From contig NZ_JACJOG010000041.1 of assembly GCF_014695375.1 (NCBI RefSeq), positions 62,001-126,000 of the forward strand: DNA of 64,000 nt, in the 5' to 3' direction. The notes below the pieces were generated by a model. That model was given only the letters and a program-made list of their open reading frames with translations, ran no database searches and was not told where the DNA came from. The stretch's first letter is position 1, and every line of letters starts with the position of its first letter. This document shows positions 8,125-15,586 of the stretch, in pieces. Both the position numbers and the translations under genes were made by a program. Source of the stretch: Coleofasciculus sp. FACHB-T130. GTDB lineage: Bacteria; Cyanobacteriota; Cyanobacteriia; Cyanobacteriales; FACHB-T130.

Positions 8125-9207
8125 ATGAAAACTGGAATTGCTGTGTTGGGGGCTGGACGCTGGGGTGTACATCTCGTGCGGAATTTCCTAGAGCATCCTC
8201 AATCCCGCTTGGTCGCGGTATTAGACCCGAAGCAGGAGCGCCTGGAAGCACTTCGAGAACGGTTTAAGTTAGATGACAGCGTGCTGCTAACAACCGAATG
8301 GTCCCAGGTGCAGCAGATGCCGGAAGTCGAGGCAGTTGCGATCGCAACCCCAGCCACGACGCACTACACCTTGATCGCTGATGCTCTCCGGCAAGGCTAT
8401 CACGTCTTATCAGAAAAACCGCTCACCCTCGATCCGTCTGAATCCATAGAACTGTGCCGATTAGCAGAACAACAGCACCGGCAACTCTTCGTAGACCACA
8501 CCTATTTGTTTCACCCAGCGGTTGAACGCGGTAAAACCGCTGTCCAATCTGGAATTCTCGGAGATTTGCGCTATGGCTACGCCACCCGTACCCATCTAGG
8601 CCCTGTGCGCCAGGATGTTGATGCACTCTGGGACTTAGCCATCCACGATATTAATATTTTCAACAATTGGCTTCAGGCAACGCCAACTCAGGTGCAAGCC
8701 AGCGGCACCGTTTTTTTGCACCAAGAAGCCGGAATCAAAGATGAAGTCAATTCTCAGACTCCTCCCTCATCCCTGATTTTTCATCCTTTAAGAGACCTTG
8801 TTTGGGCGACACTCACCTACCCTAGCGGCTTTCAAGCCTTCATTCATCTGTGCTGGCTGAATCCTGATAAACAGCGTCGCCTGTGTGTGGTGGGGAGTGA
8901 GGGAACTTTGATTTTTGATGAGTTACAAGCAGAGGCACCGCTAAGCATTCAGCATGGACGCTTTGAAAAGACCAGTGCTGGCCCTTATACGCCCGCCAAT
9001 CAAAGCCGGGAAGTATTGAGCATAGAACCGGGCGAACCTTTAGGGCGAGTTTGCGATCGCTTTTTGAGCTGTATCCACCAGAACCAATCTTCAGAGATTT
9101 CTTCGGGATGGGTGGGTGCCCAGCTGGTACAGATTCTTCGATGTCTGAGCGAATCTTTACAACAGGGAGGACTGACGGTTACAGTTCCCCAGTCCGTGAA
9201 AAATTAA
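8125..9207 (+). CDS. Gfo/Idh/MocA family NAD(P)-dependent oxidoreductase
   Basis: The N-terminal Rossmann fold shows the nucleotide motif VLGAGRWG (residues 7-14). It is followed by the family motifs AIATPATTHY and SEKPL (the catalytic-region lysine), and by DLAIHDI in the C-terminal alpha/beta domain. Members oxidise or reduce sugars, inositols or related cyclic alcohols; the substrate cannot be read from the sequence. The length of 360 residues is typical. It lies 90 bp after rnc on the same strand but is separated by a hairpin, so it may be an independent unit. There is no signal peptide. Confidence 0.9.
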   Translation: MKTGIAVLGAGRWGVHLVRNFLEHPQSRLVAVLDPKQERLEALRERFKLDDSVLLTTEWSQVQQMPEVEAVAIATPATTHYTLIADALRQGYHVLSEKPLTLDPSESIELCRLAEQQHRQLFVDHTYLFHPAVERGKTAVQSGILGDLRYGYATRTHLGPVRQDVDALWDLAIHDINIFNNWLQATPTQVQASGTVFLHQEAGIKDEVNSQTPPSSLIFHPLRDLVWATLTYPSGFQAFIHLCWLNPDKQRRLCVVGSEGTLIFDELQAEAPLSIQHGRFEKTSAGPYTPANQSREVLSIEPGEPLGRVCDRFLSCIHQNQSSEISSGWVGAQLVQILRCLSESLQQGGLTVTVPQSVKN

Positions 9208-9325
9208 AGCTTCTTCAATTTTTCCTCTTTCAAGGCGATCGCGAAATCTTACGTTTCCCTGTATGTAAACAGAGAGATTGAAGAAAGAGTCTGAGGTAAA
9301 TTTTCACCATTGAGATGCCTTCTAT

Positions 9326-9355
9326 AAACCCCTCCTCGTCAACGAGGAGTGGGTT
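9326..9355. terminator. inverted repeat between convergent genes
   Basis: A long stem with a two-base loop is formed by AAACCCCTCCTCGT and ACGAGGAGTGGGTTT, with a single bulged base. It sits between the 3' ends of the dehydrogenase (plus) and the histidine kinase (minus). The T/A bases flanking the stem on each side fit a bidirectional terminator, although neither side has a long T tract. Confidence 0.6.
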
Positions 9356-9386
9356 TCATTCCGCAGTCAAACAGATAGCTGAATTC

Positions 9387-11558
9387 TTAATTTTTTGCCG
9401 CATTCGTAGACTCAAGAGTTGGCAACACTGAAGTATCAATCATGGGCACGGCAATCTCCACGGTTGTGCCCAGACCAGCTCCTGCACTTGATAGCGTAAT
9501 GCTACCTCCCATCAGTTCCATTAAGTTCCGAGAAATTGCGAGTCCCAGACCTGTGCCGCCAAATTTCCGAGTCGTCGTGCCATCAATCATGACAAAGGGG
9601 CGAAAGAGCTTATGCTGTTGATTCGGATCAATACCAATCCCTGTATCGTGAACTGTTACAACAACACGCGCAGAAGGCACGAGACGCTCTTTGAGAGAGT
9701 TCGCAGTTCCTGTTAGAAGGCTTCGAGAAAGGTTAGAAGCTCCATTCGAGATGCTAGAGGCATCTTCTCCTCTAACTTCTTGCCCATTGCTCACAGATGC
9801 CGCCGCCTGGATTTTTGTTTGTTCTTCATGACTCACTGTCGCGGCTTGAGTGACCCCATTCGATAAATGAGAGCTAGGAGGGACAGAATTCCCCACTGCC
9901 TGTTCTTTGCCATAACTAGTCTCTATCCGGGTGGTAATCGTAACGCTGCCTTTTTCAGTAAATTTAGTCGCATTGCCAACCACATTTAGCAGCACCTGCT
10001 TGAGTTTTGCGGGGTCAGTACGAACAGGAATCGATTCTGGCAAATCTGGTGTATTAAACTGCAAACCTTTTTGCTGAATCGGAACAGCCTGTAAATCAAT
10101 CACTTCCTTAAGCAACTTTCGCAGATCGACTGCCTCCATGACGACGGAAAGCTTACCCGCTTCAATTTTGGCAATATCCAGAACGTCATTGATGATTCCC
10201 AGGAGGTGAATCGCTGCATCATCCGCTCGCTGTAAGAAATCCATCTCTTCTTCGCGGTCATCGCAGCAGTCATCGCGTACCAGGCGAATGCAACCAATGA
10301 TCGCATTCAAGGGAGTTCTTAGTTCGTGAGAAGTATTCGCTAGAAACTCATTTTTCAGCTGATTCGCTGCTTGTGCTTCTTTCCAGGCTGTTTCGATTTC
10401 TTCTGCCCATGCTTTCAGTCGCTCCACCATATTATCGAGGGCTTCCGATAATTGATTGAATTCCCGGATTTTGAAGTTTTGAGGAACTCGATCTGTAGAG
10501 TGAAAGTGCCCTTTCGACCCAGCGTAGTCTCTCAATTGCTCCAATGGCAGCGCCAGTTCGCGAGAGATATACAGCGTTGCCAGCAGGCTAGCGGCGATTA
10601 AGCCGAATGTCAGAATCACCAGCACCTGTTGAATTTCTTTTAGACCCGATAAGGCACTATCTAAGCGAGTGACGGCTAAGATAACCCACTGGCGATCCGG
10701 CTGGTTGCTAATCGGGCTGGGAATCGGGGTATACCCTGCGAGTAATTCCACACCGTTTTTCTCGAAAGAAAACAAGTGCAGAAAATCATTTCTACCCGCG
10801 ATCGCGTTTTTCATGACCGTTTCGAGCCTTTCCCCATCTGCCTCCTGCTTAATATTTCTTCCAACTCGCTGGGTAATCGGATGCGCCAAAATGGTTCCAT
10901 CCTGGTCAATCACCACTGGATAGCCACTCAGAGACCCTGGTTTGGCACGCTCTTGTTTCAGTAGAGCTGATTGGACACTCAGGGCATAACGCAGAGAACC
11001 CGTGCTGTCATAAACAGGCGCACTGAAAATCAATCTTAGTTGGCTTTTTGGGCTGGGTTGATTCTCTTTAACGGTTGAATTGGGTGGGGAGATGCCTGGA
11101 AGCAGCGATTTCACCTGCACCTTGGAAGTATCTAACAGTAATTCCTGTTGCTGCTGGGGCCAGTGACTTGCATCTAGCGTACTGATGGGTTTCTCCCCAC
11201 AAGTGCTGGCAGCAATGTTTCCCGTCTCAACGTTGATGAGTTGAATGCACTGGACTTGCGTTGGCAATTGTTGGGCGAGTTGGTTTAAAAATTTTTGATG
11301 CGCTTCGGGCGATCGCGATTGCAGTACGACTGCTTCACTTGCAGTCACTAAGTTGGCAGAGAGCGCTTTAATTGACTCGCTCATGCTCTCTCCTTTTCTC
11401 ACTGCACTTTCGGTAAGATTTTGGCGAGCGGTTTCCAGTATGCTAGATCGTGCTTTTCTGTAGGTTACATACACCCCCATCAGCAGTACCGGGACGCTCA
11501 AAAGCAAAATGCGTGACAGCAGGATGCGACGGAAGGAGGATTGACCCGGCTTAGCCAT
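9387..11558 (-). CDS. Cache-HAMP sensor histidine kinase
   Basis: This is a transmembrane sensor kinase. It has an N-terminal helix (about 10-30), a roughly 270-residue periplasmic Cache-like domain (with the segment GYPVVIDQDGTILAHP), a second helix (about 312-334), HAMP and coiled coil, and HisKA with the phospho-accepting His at residue 411 (NTSHELRTPLN). The ATPase domain has the N box (NVVGNATKF), G1 (DTGIGI), F (FRPF) and G2 (GGTGLGLAI). An unusual insertion of about 80 Ser/Asn/Ala-rich residues lies between the N box strand and G1. There is no receiver domain and no cognate regulator next door. The ligand is unknown. Confidence 0.9.
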   Translation of the reverse strand: MAKPGQSSFRRILLSRILLLSVPVLLMGVYVTYRKARSSILETARQNLTESAVRKGESMSESIKALSANLVTASEAVVLQSRSPEAHQKFLNQLAQQLPTQVQCIQLINVETGNIAASTCGEKPISTLDASHWPQQQQELLLDTSKVQVKSLLPGISPPNSTVKENQPSPKSQLRLIFSAPVYDSTGSLRYALSVQSALLKQERAKPGSLSGYPVVIDQDGTILAHPITQRVGRNIKQEADGERLETVMKNAIAGRNDFLHLFSFEKNGVELLAGYTPIPSPISNQPDRQWVILAVTRLDSALSGLKEIQQVLVILTFGLIAASLLATLYISRELALPLEQLRDYAGSKGHFHSTDRVPQNFKIREFNQLSEALDNMVERLKAWAEEIETAWKEAQAANQLKNEFLANTSHELRTPLNAIIGCIRLVRDDCCDDREEEMDFLQRADDAAIHLLGIINDVLDIAKIEAGKLSVVMEAVDLRKLLKEVIDLQAVPIQQKGLQFNTPDLPESIPVRTDPAKLKQVLLNVVGNATKFTEKGSVTITTRIETSYGKEQAVGNSVPPSSHLSNGVTQAATVSHEEQTKIQAAASVSNGQEVRGEDASSISNGASNLSRSLLTGTANSLKERLVPSARVVVTVHDTGIGIDPNQQHKLFRPFVMIDGTTTRKFGGTGLGLAISRNLMELMGGSITLSSAGAGLGTTVEIAVPMIDTSVLPTLESTNAAKN

Positions 11559-11821
11559 AGGACTTCTCTAATTTGAGGTGTAAAACCCAATAGCAAGAAT
11601 TCTCAAAAATCACCCCATCAGAATGGGGGTATTGATTAGCCTACTTTTTTCTGGGTTAATCGTGTTGGTAGAGCGATACTGTTTGACAGATCCATTCCAT
11701 CCTAGAACGGTTCCAGATCCTCGTATACTCTGGAAAGGTTGACTTTGTGGAATCTCTACACTAATTCCCGTAATATAAGCAATTCTTAAACTTTAATTAA
11801 ATATTTGAGCGACCAGCAGCG

Positions 11822-12514
11822 ATGACGGGATTTGTCTGGAAACGCCCTTCTACGACAGTTGTTTTGGCAATGAGTGCCGATGGCAAGATTGCGGATATTC
11901 GTCGCGATCGCGCCCGATTTTCGTCTCCAGCGGATCTGGCGCACCTGGAAAAACAGATTGCCCAAGCGGACGGAGTTTTATTTGGCGCGGGTACTCTCCG
12001 CGCTTACGGTACGACGCTGAGCGTCACGAATCCCGATTTGCTCCGCTGGCGACAACAGAGAGGGCGATCGCTCCAACCAGTCCAAATTGTTTGCTCTCAA
12101 TCAGCCAATCTAGATCCGCAATGGCGCTTTTTTCGTCAACCCATACCTCGGTGGTTACTTACAGGAGAGGCAGGTGCCAAGCGCTGGCAAGGATGCTCAG
12201 AATTTGAGCGGGTTCTAGAAGTGGAGGCAACGACCGATGGAATTAGCTGGATTGCTGCTTTTCAACAGCTCTGGGAGCTAGGCTTGGAACATCTCGCTGT
12301 CCTAGGAGGTGGGGAACTCGTAGGTGCTTTAGTGGCGGCTGATTTAATCGATGAATTCTGGTTCACGGTTTGTCCGTTAATTTTAGGAGGAGCGACAGCA
12401 CCGACGCCAGTAGAAGGTTCTGGATTTTTGGCAGATTTTGCACCTAGGCTGGAACTCTTGTCAGTCGAGTCGATTGAGCAAGAAGTTTTTCTACACTACC
12501 GGCGGCAGCGTTAG
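11822..12514 (+). CDS. RibD C-terminal-domain reductase (DHFR-like fold)
   Basis: The protein consists of a stand-alone RibD_C domain: the substrate/NADPH motif VLAMSADGKIA near the N-terminus, VLFGAGTLRAYG, and the C-terminal LAVLGGGELVGALVAADLIDE followed by CPLILGG. In riboflavin synthesis this domain reduces the ribosylaminopyrimidine intermediate, but stand-alone members also act on other pterin- or pyrimidine-like substrates. No deaminase domain is present. Riboflavin synthase is 9 kb away, so there is no operon link. The ATG at 11822 fits the family N-terminus. It diverges from the histidine kinase. Confidence 0.82.
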   Translation: MTGFVWKRPSTTVVLAMSADGKIADIRRDRARFSSPADLAHLEKQIAQADGVLFGAGTLRAYGTTLSVTNPDLLRWRQQRGRSLQPVQIVCSQSANLDPQWRFFRQPIPRWLLTGEAGAKRWQGCSEFERVLEVEATTDGISWIAAFQQLWELGLEHLAVLGGGELVGALVAADLIDEFWFTVCPLILGGATAPTPVEGSGFLADFAPRLELLSVESIEQEVFLHYRRQR

Positions 12515-12967
12515 TTGAATTTGGTAATTGTAGATGAAAGTTGACAATTATTTGCACAATCTCTATTGCACGAACGAAACAGAAATGATGTTGAAAATCG
12601 CTCGGACACTCATTGTTAGGATTTATAAACTAATTTGACCCAGAAGAAGCGATCGCGCCTGTTTCGGCTGTGTACATCCCAGACAAGTGCGCGATCGCAC
12701 ACTTGCCTCAGATGACCTTGAGTAATTAGGCGCAGAGTATCAAACCTCCGTGTATAAAAATTGCTTCTCCGTTAATCCCTAGGAGCAATTTTTTGTCAGC
12801 GATTATAAAAAAAAGAAACTCAGCCAGGAACTTTCCTTTTGGGTAAACGTCAACTGCCAACCTCAATCCCTAACGAATGAAAAGGAATCCAAAGCGTTAG
12901 TAGCGACTGACACAATATTGTTGTAAAATTTCAGCAAGTATGGTGTGTTTTGAGGAGTTTTAGACCC
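12515..12967. other. intergenic region upstream of the porin gene
   Basis: I see no gene in this gap. It contains a HIP1-centred near-palindrome at 12684-12705 (CAAGTG-c-GCGATCGC-a-CACTTG) and a hairpin at 12756-12794. The porin leader is A/T-rich. Confidence 0.5.
12756..12794 (+). terminator. Rho-independent terminator-like hairpin
   Basis: Arms AAAAATTGC and GCAATTTTT, extended by CTCC/GGAG with a two-base asymmetry, are followed by T6 and a G. It lies 250 bases after the RibD-C gene and about 170 bases before the porin gene. It could end readthrough from upstream or act as an attenuator in a long porin leader. Confidence 0.55.
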
Positions 12968-15121
12968 GTGAAATCCCAGTGGAGAATAGAGAAAACAGCA
13001 TCCTCAGCGCTAGTGTTTACAGCCTTTGGCTTACTAGCAGTTAGCCTCTCCCCGGCGATTGCAGCCACCGATATCGACCCAACCACAGCTGCTGAGGCAG
13101 TCCAGTCTTCAACTCAGGGATTCTCGACATCTACAGATTTAGCGACAGGAACGGATGTAACCAAGGCAAAAACGACAGCAAATTCGCTGGCGGCAGCTGC
13201 ATCCGAGGGAACACTCGCATCGGCGAATGTACTGCCAGAACTAAAAGCATCGCAGACGGAATCGGCAGCAAGTTCGCCTAGTTTAGCGGCAACTCAAGAA
13301 TCTGCCACTGCGGTAAATTTAACCCCCCCAACTGAAACAAGCCAGTTGCAACCGGCAGCTAGTTTACCAAAATTTTCGACTACAAAGTCTCCTATTTTGT
13401 CTGCTAGCCGTCGCAGCTTGGATACATCTTTCACTGCATCTGCAACAACAAAAGAGGCTCGCACTCTTGTAGACGCAGCAACTGTTAGCAATCCCAACAC
13501 CCTGCAAGCTCAAGCGCTGCCCTCTGAAGAGGCTAGCGAACAAGTGCTTCCAGCGGGCGATCCTTTGGAAATGGGAAACCCAGAGGACATGGAAGCCAAC
13601 CCATTGGATCAAGTCACCAATGTGTCCCAGTTGAGCGATGTGGAACCAAGCGACTGGGCTTACGAAGCATTGCGAAGTCTTGTAGAGCGTTACGGCTGTA
13701 TTGCAGGCTATCCTGATGGCACTTTTCGCGGCAACCGGGCACTCAGTCGCTATGAATTTGCCGCAGGGGTAAATGCCTGTCTTCAGCAAATTGAGAAATT
13801 AATTGCCGCTAGTTCGGCTGATGCAGCTACCGAAGCGGATTTAGAAACCCTGCGACGACTCGTTGATGAGTTTGGGCCGGAACTGGCGACCCTACGGACG
13901 CGGGTAGATAATCTGGAAGGTCGTACCGCTTTCTTGGAAAGCCATCAGTTCTCAACCACGACGAAGCTATTTGGACAGGCAGTCGTCGGCGTTCAGGGAC
14001 GCAATGAGAATGAATTTGAGTTGTTCCTGAACCGAAAATCAACTGGGAACCGATTAGAAGACCAGAATACAAATCCCAACGTTATTAGCAACGTCCAGTT
14101 AAGTTTGTTCACCCAGTTCAGTCCTCGCAGCCTGCTGCTGACTGGATTGCAAGCGGGTTCTGGAAATTCGGGACCTCGTTTGCTCAACAACGACATGGTC
14201 TTCTTGGGATATGAAGGAGACACTGGGAACGACATTGTACTGAGCGACCTCACTTATCGTCAGTTAATCGGTAATAATTTTGCCTTCATCATCGGTCCGG
14301 AAGGGGTCAACCCAGTGAACGTTTTCCGGGGAGCAAACCGCGTAGAAAGTGCCGGTCAAGGGCCGCTTTCCCGCTTTGCTCAACGCAACCCAATTATTAA
14401 TACCGGGGGACGTGGAGGCTTAGGCTTTGACTGGCAAGTCAATCCACGGATCAGTTTACAAGGCGTCTACTCTGCCAGCAGACCCGCAGATGCTTTTCGT
14501 GGGGGTATCGGCGGTGGACAAGATGGAGAAACCGCAGCTGGCTTGCAGTTAGTCGTATCGCCGCTGAATACGCTTGATATTGCTCTGCAATACGTCAACT
14601 CCTACTCTCCGTTTGGAAGATTGGGGACTGGCGTTGGGGATGATTTGGTTCTCTTACCGACTCCGGCAGGCAGAGGACCGATTAATACGAATGCTTTTGG
14701 TGCCAGTTTAGAATTCCGAGCAACGCCCAACATTACAATTGGCGGTTGGGGCGGCTACACGACTTCTGACCCGCAAGGAATATCAGGAAATGTAGAGACA
14801 TTCAATTGGATGGCTTACCTCAATTTCCCCGATCTGCTTGGTGAAGGCAACCTCGGCGGTATTTATGTCGGTCAGCCGCCCAAAATTACCAGTAGTGACC
14901 TGCCAATTGGAAGAAACTACCCTGATTTTATTAGTGAGGGTGGCTTTGGAGATGAAGGCGGTCAGCCAGGAAGTACAACTCACGTAGAAGCTTTCTACCG
15001 CTTCCGGGTTTCTGACAATATTACGGTCACGCCAGGGGTGATCGTATTATTTAATCCGCTTCACAACCAGGACAACGACACAATCACAATCGGTGCCATC
15101 CGAACCACTTTTACTTTCTAA
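12968..15121 (+). CDS. SLH-domain OprB-family outer-membrane porin
   Basis: This is a typical cyanobacterial porin. It has a signal peptide (hydrophobic SALVFTAFGLLAVSLSPAIA), a long Ala/Ser/Thr-rich linker, an SLH domain (about 220-275: LSDVEPSDWAYEAL to CIAGYPDGTF) that anchors to peptidoglycan, a short coiled coil, and an OprB beta-barrel to a C-terminal phenylalanine (TIGAIRTTFTF). Such porins pass small solutes, and some take part in iron uptake. The frame is open from a TTG at 12950, but GTG at 12968 has GAGGAG ten bases upstream. The linker of about 170 residues between signal peptide and SLH is longer than usual. The outer-membrane location is confident; the solute is unknown. Confidence 0.9.
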   Translation: MKSQWRIEKTASSALVFTAFGLLAVSLSPAIAATDIDPTTAAEAVQSSTQGFSTSTDLATGTDVTKAKTTANSLAAAASEGTLASANVLPELKASQTESAASSPSLAATQESATAVNLTPPTETSQLQPAASLPKFSTTKSPILSASRRSLDTSFTASATTKEARTLVDAATVSNPNTLQAQALPSEEASEQVLPAGDPLEMGNPEDMEANPLDQVTNVSQLSDVEPSDWAYEALRSLVERYGCIAGYPDGTFRGNRALSRYEFAAGVNACLQQIEKLIAASSADAATEADLETLRRLVDEFGPELATLRTRVDNLEGRTAFLESHQFSTTTKLFGQAVVGVQGRNENEFELFLNRKSTGNRLEDQNTNPNVISNVQLSLFTQFSPRSLLLTGLQAGSGNSGPRLLNNDMVFLGYEGDTGNDIVLSDLTYRQLIGNNFAFIIGPEGVNPVNVFRGANRVESAGQGPLSRFAQRNPIINTGGRGGLGFDWQVNPRISLQGVYSASRPADAFRGGIGGGQDGETAAGLQLVVSPLNTLDIALQYVNSYSPFGRLGTGVGDDLVLLPTPAGRGPINTNAFGASLEFRATPNITIGGWGGYTTSDPQGISGNVETFNWMAYLNFPDLLGEGNLGGIYVGQPPKITSSDLPIGRNYPDFISEGGFGDEGGQPGSTTHVEAFYRFRVSDNITVTPGVIVLFNPLHNQDNDTITIGAIRTTFTF

Positions 15122-15586
15122 AAGTGGGCTGAAAAGTAGCGATCGCTTTGTCAGGGAGATTTCTTCAGGGGTCTCCCTGATAACTTTATAAAAACATTAC
15201 AACTAACTTCTTAAGTAATTTCAACGCAAACCTTGTAGCAATCGAAAATAGAACAATTTTTTAAGTGTATTTACGTATATAAAATTGGTAAATAACTTTA
15301 CAAAAACTTTGCAAAAACCTGGGAACTCGTTGAGAAACCAGACAGTCATTTATCCAAACACGGGCACAAGCAAAGCTAAGCAAGTATGACCTAGTTCTAC
15401 TTAATGCTAGTCACACTTGCCCTAATGCTTATTCAATCAGGATGCTGTTATTACTCTCTTCTAATACTTCTAGTTCTGAGCTTGCTCAGGATGAATGCTG
15501 AAGAAACTTATGATCCCCTGTTGACTATCGAATTGAGCTAGATTCTGCTACTTACCCTGTCCTCTACTCACTGATGGAGTCCTAAC
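15122..15586. other. intergenic region, porin 3' end and long leader of the repeat-protein gene
   Basis: There is no gene here. A perfect 9-bp stem, TCAGGGAGA (15151-15159) with TCTCCCTGA (15172-15180), follows the porin and is probably its terminator. The remaining 400 bases are A/T-rich and probably carry the promoter and 5' leader of the next gene. GGAG lies ten bases before its ATG. Confidence 0.5.
15151..15180 (+). terminator. hairpin after porin gene
   Basis: A 9-bp perfect stem (TCAGGGAGA/TCTCCCTGA) encloses a 12-base loop 30 bases after the porin stop. It is followed by a T/A-rich stretch without a clean T run. Confidence 0.55.
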
